Of a stretch of 49,049 bases of DNA, positions 24,640 to 38,600 are shown piece after piece. The notes below the pieces were generated by a model that worked only from the letters and a program-made list of their open reading frames with translations, did not search any database and was not told the origin of the DNA. The position numbers and the translations under genes were made by a program. Every line of letters starts with the position of its first letter. Position 1 is the first letter of the stretch. The stretch is from a virus. The DNA is taken from the IMG/VR virus record IMGVR_UViG_3300024346_000110, positions 1-49,049 of that record, one strand, 5' to 3'.

Positions 24640-24675
24640 AAAAAAAGACCGGTCAATTAAGACCGGCCTTTTTAA
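24640..24675 (-). terminator. Rho-independent terminator
   Basis: On the minus strand AAAGGCCGGTC, a 6-base loop (TTAATT), GACCGGTC and then eight T. It ends the 640 aa fibre transcript and is the only strong terminator inside the virion block. It should cut read-through into the following fibre, neck and head genes. Confidence 0.88.
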
Positions 24676-24694
24676 AGCATTGTTTGGTTATCGT

Positions 24695-26617
24695 TTAGTT
24701 GTAATAACCGGTACCGAACACTGTCACTGCAGCTCCTGCTGTACCGGATACTGTAATACCAACAGTATTGTTTGATGCAGCGATGTCAATGTCAACAATT
24801 TGTGCTGTTCCTACATCAACCTGACCATATGCTGTACCATCTAATTCTCCATTTTCCTTCTGGGCTACCAACAATTCAATAACTGACTTGCCGTCGGATC
24901 CATCGTCAACCGATATGATGAACTTGGCTGCGTTCAGGTTTGCTACTGGTAATGTGTCTGTGTAACTTGCAGCCTCACCTGATGCGACTGCTGCTCCAAC
25001 ATACACATAATCCACACTGCTTGCTGTTGTACCGGCACCACTGAGTGTCACTGTGTTGTTGATGGTGGTTGCACCGTCAATCTCAACTGTTCCACTGATT
25101 GTGTTTGCACTACCTGTGGATGTGATATCACCACTGACAGTCAATGTGTTCAATGTGGTGTTACCATCTACATCCAACGCTCCATCAATGTCAACACCTT
25201 TGGCACTAAGTGTACCGCTGGTGACAACATCACCGGAGGCTTGTGTTATTTTAAGTTTTTCTACTTCTGCATCTGTACTGATTACAAAATCACCACTGAG
25301 ACTTGTTGTTCCGTTGATGTCTACATTACCATTTGTAAAGAGATTACCGGTGTCTTTCTGTACTGTGAATTGATCAATTCCAATCGCCAACTGCGTGCCA
25401 TTGAATGTCAAGTTAGCATCATCCACAATTGCGGAACCTGCTCCTGCAAGAACAATTCTGGTGTCAGTAAGATCTTCTATAATCGCGCTAGCGAGTGTAG
25501 ATTCACCATCAACATGTAAGGTGGTTCCAGCACTAACAGCACTACCAAATGTAGCAACACCAGAGACGTTCAAAGTTTGACTCAGTAATGTGGTTCCACT
25601 TACTTCAAGATTTGTGTTTAAATCTGTTAATGTACCATCAACTTGCAAACTACCACCGAGTTTTGTTTGTTTGTTACCAACAACAGTCAATGTGTCGTTC
25701 AGTATAGTTGTGCCTTGAATCTCAAGAAAACTAGATGCACTTAAACCACCAGTGACGTTTACTGATTTGTTGAAATCAAATTTTGAATTGGTAGCATCAT
25801 ATAATATAGTAGCAGTGTTTGAACTTCCGAGATCGATAACAATACCAGCACCATCACCATTCGCGTCCTCTATCGCTCCTTTGTTGAGTACAATTGTTTT
25901 GTCATCAACTTCTAGTGTTGTACTGTTGATTGTGGTTGTTACACCATCAACCTGAAAATTACCTTTGATAACAACTGTACCGAGGTTATCACCATCGTTT
26001 TTAGGATCAATGTAAAATGTGTTAGCAGCACTTAATGTTGCAGAACCGTCTGCAAATCCATCACCACTTAACGTGAGGTTTGTGAAGATTGGACTGTCAT
26101 AACCTTGTACTCCGAGAGCCTCAATTGTAGACCACTTACCATTAGATACCCAGTCAGTACCATCATACAAAGCACTACCGTTGTTCTGTGTACGAATTTG
26201 TATACTTCCTTGATATGGAGCTTCTAAATCACCAGCCTGATCTGTTTGCGCTAGACTTGGAATTGTAACTGGTCCGCTAGCGGAGGCTGGTACTATGTCC
26301 CAATCGATGGCGTTCCCACCTTGTGTGGGTGTTCCGAATGTAGATTGAAATCCCTCAGCTTCTGCAAGTGCACGTACTGTTAATGTATCATCAGGTGTGA
26401 TTGAACCACCAGCAACAACTGTTTCTCTGATGGAATCAATTCCATCACCAATGAACATGCTCAGATCTCTACCACCTGATAATATTGGTCCCCAGGCATC
26501 AATCGCTGGGTCTGCGCTAAGGTATGTACCGTCTCCGATCTGAACAGTGTTTCCGAATAACCCGCTCTGACCGACGGTGATCGTGTCTTTTACTTTGAAG
26601 TGTTTATTAAGTGCCAT
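24695..26617 (-). CDS. Tail-fibre-like protein (640 aa)
   Basis: The N-terminus (KHFKVKDTITVGQSGLFG, then ILSGGRDLSMFIGDG) is a version of the attachment module of the 725 aa and frameshifted fibres. The middle has repeated strands such as LTVVGNKQTKLGGSLQVDGT, VSGTTLLSQTLNVSGVATFG and DGALDVDGNTTLNTLTVSGD, a beta-helix-like shaft. The last 90 residues (SGEAASYTDTLPVANLNAAK, FIISVDDGSDGKSVIELLVA) form a compact tip of a type seen in other marine T4-like phage fibres, but its function is unknown. A late-type box lies 5 bases upstream and a strong terminator lies just after the stop, so it may be transcribed as a single gene or with the giant fibre. Confidence 0.8.
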   Translation of the reverse strand: MALNKHFKVKDTITVGQSGLFGNTVQIGDGTYLSADPAIDAWGPILSGGRDLSMFIGDGIDSIRETVVAGGSITPDDTLTVRALAEAEGFQSTFGTPTQGGNAIDWDIVPASASGPVTIPSLAQTDQAGDLEAPYQGSIQIRTQNNGSALYDGTDWVSNGKWSTIEALGVQGYDSPIFTNLTLSGDGFADGSATLSAANTFYIDPKNDGDNLGTVVIKGNFQVDGVTTTINSTTLEVDDKTIVLNKGAIEDANGDGAGIVIDLGSSNTATILYDATNSKFDFNKSVNVTGGLSASSFLEIQGTTILNDTLTVVGNKQTKLGGSLQVDGTLTDLNTNLEVSGTTLLSQTLNVSGVATFGSAVSAGTTLHVDGESTLASAIIEDLTDTRIVLAGAGSAIVDDANLTFNGTQLAIGIDQFTVQKDTGNLFTNGNVDINGTTSLSGDFVISTDAEVEKLKITQASGDVVTSGTLSAKGVDIDGALDVDGNTTLNTLTVSGDITSTGSANTISGTVEIDGATTINNTVTLSGAGTTASSVDYVYVGAAVASGEAASYTDTLPVANLNAAKFIISVDDGSDGKSVIELLVAQKENGELDGTAYGQVDVGTAQIVDIDIAASNNTVGITVSGTAGAAVTVFGTGYYN

Positions 26618-26622
26618 AATAA

Positions 26623-26630
26623 TACTTATG
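26623..26630 (-). promoter_or_regulatory. Variant late octamer (CATAAGTA)
   Basis: CATAAGTA on the minus strand, 5 bases before ATG 26617. One base differs from CATAAATA. Confidence 0.5.
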
Positions 26631-26669
26631 CAAGTCTATATGTAATTTGATATATTTTCAGTACATTTA

Positions 26670-29600
26670 TCAGAATAGGTTGGTTCGATTACCTTTAAAT
26701 GTACACACAGCTTGTGGTGGACGTGATTTGTATGCATGATCATCTGGTAGCTTGTGCTCTAATCCCCACTTCCACGCTAAATATCCTTCCGTGTGCACTC
26801 TCTGGTAGTCTTCCAAAACTATGAATTCTGCTAAATAACCGTCCGTAAATTGTGAACCTAACCAATTTGCATTTAATCTGAACATATGCTCTGCTGTTTT
26901 TGGAAACTCATAATCACTCTCACCGGTAGCAACTAACATACCATTCAAATATATCTTGACAATATTATTAACAGGATTCATCTCCACCTCGAATATATTC
27001 CATTGGTTGGTTAAGTCGGTGTCACTGAAGCTTTTAGTCAATGGATATGGTCCATTGCCCAGCTCATTTTCTTTCATCCAAACTTTACCGAAAAACTCAT
27101 CATTATCTCCTGGTACGATCGCTAGATTCATACCTGTTGATTGTTCAAACCAGATCATATAATCATGAAAGTTGTTAACACCTGTTGGTTTGAAGACGAG
27201 GTACCAAACAACCGGATCTTCATTCCACTTATCTCTAGAATCATTAGAGTCATAAGCTGATTCTAAATAATCACTATCACCTGTGAATTTAAATACATTC
27301 TTGTCATTGAGCAATTCATCACCACTGGTGATATACTCCGGTTCTGCTCCTGCATTAGTCCACATATACAAGTCTGTCTTACCACTATTGTTCCATCTAG
27401 TGAATGTACCGGAGTTATCAACATCAACTTTAGTGCTATCAGCTGCATCTAACCAAGTGAATGGCTGAGAACTCAATGCTGCTGGTGACCATATTGTTTG
27501 ATCATTTGGTATCTCTTTAAATATCAATTCACATTCATTTGTTTGTTGATTTAAATTGACTTCAAACTCAACGAATGGATCATCAGTTGTGTGATTAATA
27601 CAGTATTCAACTAATGTTGCTTTGTTACCATTTGTTATCATGCTAACCTCTGTAAACATAACCTCACCAGCACTCTCCACTTCAATTGAGTATTTTGCGG
27701 TTTTGTATCTTGTAATATCAATCACATCAAGAGTCGCTCCATCAATTAAATTGGTTCTATAAAATAATGTATTTGGTTTTGAGTTAACCACCACCCAATC
27801 ATTCACACTCAAGCCGTCATTTTTGGCTAGTACATATACTGTATTAGTAGCAGCTATTATAACCGTATCACCTAAGTTTATTGCTCCTGATGTATGTTCA
27901 TCGGTAATGTATGATTCAAGGCTAGGTTCATATGTTAATGTTGAGTTGTCGAAATTACTAATTGTATATTGATATAACGTCTCAACTTTATCTGTCAAAA
28001 CTTCCGTTTCACCGGTCAATCTAACTGTATGTGTATATGAATCATTCCAGTTCGCACTAGCATCTGAAACAGATGTTAATACCTCCTGCACACCATCCAG
28101 ATCGTCTGATGTTAATACAAGATCTCCTAATACCAAACTCTCAGTATATACATTATTCCATGTGTTGTTGATGCTTCCTAAATTTCGTGTTGCAGACTGT
28201 AGTGGGTAGATGTCACTATCAACAGGGGCTTGAAACATTATTATATTGTCTGCAGATTCACCAACGTTAACTACATCACCAATACCCGCCAACAACCACA
28301 CATTACCATCAACACGCAAATCACCTTTGATGTAAACATTATCTTCAGCGGTAACACCGGTGTTGAATGTTGTATGACCGTCTATGTATAACTCACTGCT
28401 CAACATCGTAACACCAGTTATTACGACATCATCAGTAACACAAAGACTACCTGTTATCGTATCACCACTCAAATTAACAAATGATGTTCTGTTATAATCT
28501 GTATTGTTTGTAGCACTATCACTACTCACAAAACTGTAAACACTATCCCACAACCCGCTATTAGCGTTTACACTTATATATGTTTGATCATGATTATATA
28601 AATCATTGCTTGTAACTACCATTGAACCCCTGTTCCATATCTCTCGGTTGGCGAATCCGTATATATTCCATGTTGAGTTTGGTTCAGGTGAAATTATTAT
28701 TTCAATGGTAGTATCATTTGCAGTATATGTATATTCAAATATTTGACCATCACTTTGATTGTTACTAAATTCGTTTTGATTTACAGGTAATATTTGTGTG
28801 CTTGTGGTACTTGAAATTACAGCATTCTTTGGAACATTATCTGTGTCCCATGCTTGTGAGAATAATATAAACGCATACTGCTTACCAATTGTCAACCCAT
28901 GTAGTATTATTCTCTGTTCATCGACTACATACCTGTAATTATCATCTAATATGTTTGAAATGAACCCACTAGTGGTTGTCGTTTCTGTTGTGTTAGAAAT
29001 CCCAGTTGCATTTGTTATCTCCCAATTAACATCACTTGTCGACTCTTTACTGAAAGTAACATCGTTGATGTTAACATCCGAATCACCATTTACATTAATC
29101 GCATGCGTATAAACATAAGCGCGGGAAACATCTGTAGAGTCATCGTTTATTAAATTGCGTGTGCGTGGAGATGTTACTACAGCTAATGGATCGTCAACCT
29201 CTGTGAGTCGTAGTATATCTGTTGTCGTTGTACCATCTACTCTTAAATCACCATCGATTATATCATATCCACTTAATTCACGTACCTTGATATCGATGAC
29301 ATCAACAACACTACTCAGAGCTGTGATGCTCGTGAACACGGCTGTTGTTCCTGATAGATGGCCTACTATTTCAAGATTTCCATCAATCGTATCACCACTT
29401 GTGTTTACAAAATTTGTTCTGTTATAGTCGGTGTTGTTAGTAGCACTGTCACTATTGATCCAGCTGTAAACACTATCCCAATCTGAGCTAGTCGCCAACA
29501 CGCTGGCATGTGTACTATCCCAGTTGCTGCTTGTAGCTAACACGCTTGCATGTGTGCTGTTCCAATCACCGCTTGTCGCTAACACGCTGGCATGTGTACT

Positions 29601-32600
29601 ATCCCAATCACCACTTGTTGCAAGAACACTTGCGTGTGTGCTGTTCCAATCACCGCTTGTCGCTAACACGCTAGCATGCGTGCTGTTCCAATCTGAACTC
29701 GTTGCAAGAACACTCGCATGCGTGCTGTTCCAATCACCGCTTGTCGCTAACACACTCGCATGAGTACTATCCCAATCACCGCTTGTTGCGAGAACACTGG
29801 CATATGTACTATCCCAATCCGAGCTAGTAGTTAACACACTTGCATGCGTGCTGTCCCAGTTGCTGCTTGTAGCTAACACACTTGCGTGTGTGCTGTTCCA
29901 ATCACCGCTTGTCGCTAACACACTCGCATGAGTGCTGTTCCAGTCACCACTGGTGTTGTACACACTTGCGTGTGTGCTGTCCCAATCACCGCTTGTCGCT
30001 AACACACTCGCATGAGTACTGTTCCAGTCACCACTGGTGTTAAAAACACTTGCATGTGTGCTGTCCCAATCGGCACTTGTTGCTAACACGCTTGCATATG
30101 TACTGTCCCAATCACCGCTAGTCGCTAACACACTCGCATGAGTACTGTTCCAATCGGCGCTTGTTGCTAATATGCTAATATACACACTTTTGAAATCACG
30201 TACATCTTGTCTTGATAAATGTTCAATCTCTTCAGGTGTGTGTATGTGTCCATGTGCGAGATGACTGTCACCGAATATCAAGTCTCCGGTCGTTACATAT
30301 AAATTATTCTCAGCTGATACGTCACCACCAACACTCAAATCACCATCAATAATGTCATAACCGCTTAATTCACGTACTTTGATATCGATAACATCAACGT
30401 AACTGCTCAGAGCTGTCAAGCTCGTGAATACAGCTTCATTACCAGTTATCCTGTTGACCACTTCCAACGATTTTATCGTGTCACCACTAGTGTTTATAAA
30501 ATTTGTTCTGTTATAGTCGGTGTTGTTAGTAGCACTGTCACTATTGACCCAGCTGTAAACATTATTCCAATCTGCACTCGTTCTGCTAACATCCGTATAA
30601 ACATTGTCCCAATCTGCACTTGCACCATAGACGCTGTTACGTGTACTATCCCAATCTGCACTCGTTCTGCTAACATCCGTATAAACATTGTCCCAATCTG
30701 CACTTGCACCATAGACGCTGTTACGTGTACTATCCCAATCTGCACTCGTTCTGCTAACATCCGTATAAACATTCTTAAAATTCCTTACATCTTGTTTCGT
30801 TAAGTTTTCTAGTGAACCTGTACCGTTGAATGTAATATCACCAACCTTCACATTACCAGTGACATATGCATCTCCATCAATAGTAGTTTTACCATGAACT
30901 GATAACATGCTATTGTCAATCGCAGTTATATCACCTATAATAAAATTCTGCTGATCAACATCAATACGTAACATCCATGGATTGTTACCATCGACAGGAT
31001 CAAATACATCACCAATAAACAAATTGTCAGCATGCAACATCAATCGGTTGTCATGACTACTGTTACCTTGATTGCCACCAAACAACTCTATTCTAGCACC
31101 GGTGGTATTATCTGAACCACCATATAACCGTAATCTATCGGTTGGGTCGTTTGTTCTGATATTTTTGGTAACAACATTTTGTTGTACTTCGAGGCTACCG
31201 GTTATTGTGTCACCTGCAACATTAACATATGTTGTATTGTTGTACGTACTGTTATTCGTGGCACTATCGGATTTGACCCAACTGTAAACACTATCCCAAT
31301 CAGCGCTGTTAACACTCACATCAGTATACACATTGTTCCAATCTGCACTTGTATTATACACGCTAACATTTGTACTCATCCAATCAGCACTGTTAACACT
31401 CACATCAGTATACACATTGTTCCAATCTGCGCTTGTGCTGTTAACGCTAACATTTGTACTCATCCAATCAGCACTGTTGACACTCACATCAGTATACACA
31501 TTGTTCCAATCTGCACTTGTATTATACACGCTAACATTTGTACTCTTAAAATCACGCACATCTTGTTTGGATAGATGTTCAATATGCTCTGGTGTATGGG
31601 CATGTCCATGTGCAAAATTACTGTCACCGAATATGATATCACCATGTTCTACATACAAGTCGTTCAAAAATGACCCAGTACCCTCCACACCAAAATCACC
31701 ATCAATGATATCATATCCGCTCAGCTCTCGTACCTTTATATCAATAACATCAACAACACTGCTCAGAGCTGTGATGCTCGTGAACACGGCTGTTGTTCCT
31801 GATAGATGACCAGTAATACTCAAATCACCGTTAATAGTGTCACCACTAGTGTTTACATAATTCGTTCTGTTGTAATCAGTGTTGTTGGTAGCACTATCAC
31901 TTTGTGTGAAACTATATGCACTATCCCATGTAGCACTGGTATCAAAAACACTAGTATAAGCGCTCCACCAACTAGTCATACCATGACTCACATGTGTTGC
32001 AGTATTATCCCAATCGGAACTATATATATCAACTTTTACATGCGTGTCATTCCAATTACCACTAGCATTAGAAACAACAGCATGAGTGCTGTCCCATGCA
32101 GCGCTTGTATCTAATACGCTATTATAAACACTGTCCCATGTAGCACTTGTATCGAATACACTCGAGTGTGTGTCACTCCAATCTGAGCTAGTAGCTAACA
32201 CACTCGCGTATGTTGAGTTCCAATCAGCACTAGTATCAAGCACACTGGTGTATGTGCTCTTTAGATTTCTCAAATCTTCTCTCGAAAATCTCTCTACTTC
32301 TTCCGGTGTGTGTGGATAACCATGTGATATTCCATCATCACCAAACACTATGTCACCGTAATATATGTTTAAATCTGAATCAATATTCAGCTCATCAATA
32401 ATATTAAGAGTACCTGTTATTGTATCACCGGTTACATTTACAAATGTTGTGTTGTTGTAATCAGTGCTGTTTGTAGCACTATCACTATTAACCCAACTAT
32501 AAACACTGTTCCAATCACTACTTGTTGCTAACACACTCGCATGCGTGTTATTCCAATCACTACTAGTCGCCAACACGCTGACATATGTGCTATTCCAATT

Positions 32601-35600
32601 GGAGCTTGTTGCTAACACACTTGCGTGTGTGCTGTCCCATTTAGCACTTGTCGTTAATATGCTAGTATGTACGCTCTTGAAATCGCGTACATCTTGTTTG
32701 GATAGATGTTCTATCTCCTCAGGTGTGTGTATGTGTCCATGTGCTAGATGATTGTCACCAAATATTAAATCCCCTGTCGTTACATATAAACTATTCTCAG
32801 CTGATATGTCACCACCAACGCTCAAGTCACCATCAATAATGTCATAGCCACTGAGCTCTCTCACCTTTATGTCTATAACATCAACGTAACTACTCAGGGC
32901 CGTCAAGCTCGTGAATACAGCTTCATTACCAGTTATCCTGTTGACAACCTCTAATGATTTTATTGTGTCACCGCTCGTGTTTACAAATGTTGTGTTGTTA
33001 TAATGTGTGTTGTTTGTAGCACTGTCACTATTGACCCAGCTGTAAACACTATCCCAGTCTGAACTTGTCGCAAGAACGCTTGCATGTGTACTGTCCCAGT
33101 CTGAACTTGTCGCAAGAACGCTGGCGTGTGTGCTGTCCCAGTTGCTGCTTGTTGTGTTTACACTTGTGTGTGTACTGTCCCAGTCTGAACTTGTCGCAAG
33201 AACGCTGGCGTGTGTGTTGTTCCAGTTGCTGCTTGTTGCAAAAACGCTTGCATGTGTACTGTCCCAATCTGAACTCGTTGCAAGAACGCTGGCGTGTGTG
33301 CTGTCCCAGTTGCTGCTTGTTGTGTTTACACTAGTATGAGTGCTGTCCCAATCTGAGCTAGTAGCCAACACACTAGCATGAGTGCTGTTCCAATCACCGC
33401 TTGTCGCAAGAACGCTTGCATGAGTACTGTCCCAATCACCGCTTGTCGTTAACACGCTAGCATGAGTGTTGTTCCAATCACCACTGACGTTAAGAACACT
33501 AGCATAAACACTGTTCCAATCACTACTAGTAGCTAATACGTTAGCATAAACACTGTTCCAGTCGCCACTTGTAGCTAACACACTTGCGTGCACGCTCTTA
33601 AAATCTCGAACATCTTGCTTAGATAGATGTTCAATCTGCTCTGGTGTGTGCGCATGTCCGTGATCAATATTGCTGTCACCGAATATAATTTCACCATGTG
33701 TTACATATATGTTTGTATCAGCTGCAATATTACCTCCAACACCAAGATCACCATCAATGATATCATATCCACTCAATTCACGTACCTTGATGTCGATTAC
33801 GTCAACAACACTGCTCAGAGCTGTGATGCTCGTGAACACGGCTGTCGTTCCGGTTAAGTGACCTGTAATCTCGAGATCACCGGTGATGGTATCACCACTG
33901 GTGTTAACAAATGTTGTGTTGTTGTAATCTGTGTTGTTTGTAGCACTGTCACTATTGACAAAATTATAAACACTATCCCAATCTGAGCTAGTAGCTAGCA
34001 CACTCGCATGAGTATTATCCCAATTGGAACTGGTAGCTAACACGCTGGCATGTGTACTGTCCCAATTGGAACTTGTCGCAAGAACGCTAGCATGAGTATT
34101 GTTCCAATCACCACTGGTGTTGAGAACACTCGTGTATGTACTGTTCCAATCTGAGCTAGTAGCTAACACGCTGGCATGTGTGCTGTTCCAATCTGAGCTA
34201 GTAGCTAACACGCTGGCATGTGTACTGTCCCAATCACCGCTAGTCACCAACACGCTGGCATGTGTACTATCCCAATCACCACTAGTCACCAACACGCTGG
34301 CATGTGTGCTGTCCCAATCTCCACTAGTGTTGAGAACGCTAGCATGTGTGCTGTCCCAATCTCCACTAGTGTTGAGAACGCTAGCATGTGCACTATTCCA
34401 ATCGCTGCTTGTAGCTAACACGCTTGCATGTGTGCTGTCCCAATCCCCACTAGTCACCAACACGCTTGCATGAGTGCTGTCCCAGTCTGAACTCGTTGCA
34501 AGAACGCTTGCATGAGTGCTGTTCCAATCACCACTAGTCACCAACACGCTTGCATGAGTGCTGTTCCAGTCTGAACTTGTTGCAAGAACGCTTGTATGTG
34601 TGTTGTTCCAGTTGCTGCTTGTTGCAAAAACGCTTGCATGTGTACTGTCCCAATCGGCACTTGTTGCTAACACACTTGCGTGTGTACTGTCCCAATCGGC
34701 ACTCGTTGCAAGAACACTGGCATGAGTGCTGTTCCAATCAGCACTTGTCGCCAACACATTGCCATATACACGCTTAAAATCTCTTATATCTTGATCTGTT
34801 AGAGGCTCATTAGCTACAACCAATCTGTTAACCGTTGTGTTACCCTCAACATTGAGATCTCCATCAATGATATCATACCCGCTCAGCTCCCGTACTTTGA
34901 TATCGATGACATCAACAACACTGCTCAGAGCTGTGATGCTCGTGAACACAGCTGTTGTTCCTGATAAGTGTCCGGATATATCTAGATCACCACTAATTGT
35001 ATCACCACTAGTGTTAACAAATGTTGTATTGTTATAGTCAGTATTATTGGTCGCGCTGTCACTAACAACCCAGCTATAGGCTGAATTCCATTGACCTGTG
35101 AGAGGTGTTAGTATATTCTCCAAGTCTATTAAATTCGACTCTACTCCATCAACACGTGTGTCTACTCCATCTATACGTGTGTCTACTCCATCTATACGTG
35201 TGTCTACTCCATCAACACGTGTGTTCAAATCTGTTATGCTTTGATCCACTCCATCAACACGTGTGTCTAAATCTGTTATGCTTTGATCCACTCCATCAAC
35301 ACGTGTGTCTAAATCTGTTATGCTTTGATCCACTCCATCAACACGTGTGTCTACTCCATCTATGCGTGTGTCTACTCCATCAACACGTGTGTCTAAATCT
35401 GTTATGCTTTGATCCACTCCATCAACACGTGTGTCTAAATCTGTTATGCTTTGATCCACTCCATCAACACGTGTGTCTACTCCATCGATACGCGTGTCTA
35501 CTCCATCAACACGTGTGTCTAAATCTGTTATGCTTTGATCCACTCCATCAACACGTGTGTCTACTCCATCGATACGCGTGTCTACTCCATCAACACGTGT

Positions 35601-38600
35601 GTCTACTGCATCTATATCTACTGATTCCTCCCAGCTAGAACTTAAGGACGACACCACACTCACAACATCATCCCATGTGCCACTATTTGACATTACGGTA
35701 TTGTATGTGTTATTCCAATTGCCTGAAGAAGATTGTAATAATGCTGTCAGTTCTGGTGGAGAAAACCAATCACCACTATTTGACATTACGGTATTGTATG
35801 TGTTATTCCAATTGCCTGAAGAAGATTGTAATAATGCTGTCAGTTCTGGTGGAGAAAACCAATCACCACTATTTGACATTACGGTATTGTATGTGTTGCT
35901 CCAATTACTAGAATTGGTTGATAATATTGTCGTTAATTCTGGTGGAGAAAACCAATCACCACTGTTTGATACAACGCTGACCTGTACAGACTTAAAGTCT
36001 ATTATATTTTGTTTGGTTAAACTCTCAACCTCATCTTCACTATGTAATATACCATGCGCTAAATCACCATCACCAAATATTATATCACCATGCAATATAT
36101 TTAAATTTGAGTTTATTGATAAATCCTGTACAACACTCAACTCACCAGTGATGGTATCACCACTTACTGCTACAACAGTTGCAGGGTCTATTGTTTCAGC
36201 CCATTGACCGCTGTTTATGTTAACTGTGCTAGTTAAATCAGTTATGTCAGTTTGTTGTGCCCATTGGCCACTGTTTATGCTAACTGTGCTAGTTAAATCT
36301 GTTATGTCAGTTTGTTGTGCCCATTGACCGCTGTTTGCAGCAACTGTGCTAGTTAGATCAGTTATGTCTGTATGTTGTGACCATTGACCGCTGTTTGCAG
36401 CAACTGTGCTAGTTAAATCAGTTATGTCAGTTTGTTGTGCCCATTGGCCACTGTTTATGCTAACTGTGCTAGTTAAATCTGTTATGTCTGTATGTTGTGA
36501 CCATTGACCACTATTTGCAGCAACTGTGCTAGTTAAATCTGTTATGTCAGTTTGTTGTGCCCATTGACCGCTGTTTGCAGCAACGGTGCTAGTTAGATCA
36601 GTTATGTCAGTTTGTTGTGCCCATTGACCGCTGTTTATGCTAACAGTTGTATATGTATCATCCCATTTTTGCCCAGACGTTGAAACTTTATTATGTGTTT
36701 GATCCCAATCACTCTGTTTGCTGTTGAGTGTTGTGACTGCTGTATCCCATTCATCCGCATCTTGATCAACTCTCGTCTTGATATTATCCCAACCAGCTTT
36801 GCTCGAGTTCAGGGTATTGTAAGTATAATTCCATTCATCCTTATTGGCTATTACAATATCTTTAGTATCATCCCAATCATCTCCAGATAGTTCTACACGT
36901 GTTTTCGTTGCATTCCAGTCATCCTGCTTGGTTAATATTGTTGTGTATGCTGTGTTCCAGTTACTAGAGTTTTGATTAATCGTTGCAACCGCCGCGTCCC
37001 ATGTAGTTTTATTAGTCTGTATAGTATTAAACGCGAAATTCCAATCTGACTTATTATTTGTAACTGTATTTTCAGTATCCGACCAACCACCTGCATCTGA
37101 CTGTATTCTATTATATGCACTATTCCATTTTATTTCATTCTCAATGATGACCGAATATGTTGTATTCCAGCTAGCTTCATTATTTTGTACAGTATTGTAT
37201 GTCTCGTTCCAAACACTACTATTGGATGTGAATGTGTTATAAACACTTTTCGAATCTTTTGCATCCTGACTACTAAACTTCTCATCATCCGAGAATATGA
37301 TACTATTCTTATTGACATACAAATCACCAGTTGCATGTATGTCACCTGCAATCGTAATGTCACCAGTAACATTTGCTCCACTTTCAAATGTCGCTGACCC
37401 TGTAACTGATATATCACCTTCAATCTGATCACCTGTAAGTGCTACATAACTACTCAATCTCGATTCAACAGCATCAATACTTTGCTGCAACTGATCTACA
37501 ACAGCACTTTCATCCCACGTACCACTCAACGCTCGTACGGTGTTGTATGTGCTGTTCCAAATAACACCACTATCATCTATAGTAGATACCGCCCGGTTCC
37601 ATTCAGACTTATTATTTGATACAACATCACGTGTTTCCGTCCACCCGACTGCGTTTAATGTTATGCTTTCATATGCATCATCCCAATCATCCGCATCAGC
37701 TACTATTCTGTTGTATGCGTTATTCCAGTTATTTGAGTTTATTGTTATTGCAGTGTATGCAGCACTCCAATCATCCGCGTCCGCTACTATCCTGCTATAA
37801 GCTGTATCCCAATTACCACCACTACCAAGTACTCTGTTGTATGTATTATCCCAATTTGTTGAACCGTTATTAACCTTAGTGTGAGTAGTATCCCACTTTG
37901 ATGCATCACTAACTATCTTACTATATGCAGTGTCCCAATTAGTTTTATTATTCGACACAATACCAGCTGTATCATCCCAATTATCTCCGTACGTTTCAAC
38001 TCGCGAGTAGGCTATATCCCAATTATTACTCGATGTGTTTATTTTATTGTAGGTGTTGTTCCAATTTTGCTCATTAGTGGTTATACTCTCATAAGCATAA
38101 TCCCACTGTTGATCTCTTGTGTCCAGATAATCAACACGCTGCTCTAATAGTGTTATTCTACTCTCAACACTACTAGGTATACTCGGTTCAGACCAGTATG
38201 ATGAATTTGCAGACACATTTGTATATATATCGTTTATTCTTTGTTCAATCTCTACAGGTATATCAATTTCACTCCATCTTGCAGAATTAGTTAATACAGT
38301 CGCATACACGCTCTGAAAAGCTCCACCTGGATCATCTCCCGACACTGTACCTCCACCACCACTACTACCCGAACCACCGAACATATATGTATACCAGGGT
38401 GAATGTTGTATTAATTCTAATGCTTCATGTATTGCAGCTAAACCATTCTGTGATGCTGTGTACGCACTATCCCAATTCGCTTGTGATGTTATGACTATAT
38501 CAGAAGCTGTATCCCACCTATCTGACTTACTTGAAATTATAGAAGTTGTATTATCCCAAGCACCACTGTTCAATTGCATTGTGGTTGTTGCGGCAGTCCA

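Larger units (their letters stand above)
29240..34990 (-). repeat. Six dispersed copies of a fibre module inside the giant gene
   Basis: Copies lie near 29240-29400, 30320-30490, 31670-31830, 32790-32970, 33740-33900 and 34840-34990. Each encodes a glycine-rich strand set (GHLSGTTAVFTS or NRITGNEAVFTS), then TALSS-VVDVIDIKVRELSG and YDIIDGDL. Two variants exist: four copies have GHLSGTTAVF or GHLTGTTAVF, and two have NRITGNEAVF with YVDVIDI. They divide the 14-residue arrays into blocks like nodes on a rod. Confidence 0.75.

Noticed and set aside
30494-33340. Several short open frames in alternative frames within the 42-bp arrays
   Set aside because: They arise from repeat units with few stop codons and mirror each other; none has a ribosome site or promoter.
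29470-34760. Regular repeats resembling a CRISPR array
   Set aside because: The units are directly adjacent 42-base coding repeats without spacers, remain in one reading frame and belong to a fibre gene.
35105-35638. Plus-strand open frame rich in His, Leu and Cys opposite the heptad array
   Set aside because: It is the complement of a 21-bp repeat that happens to lack stops; composition is unnatural and there is no start signal.
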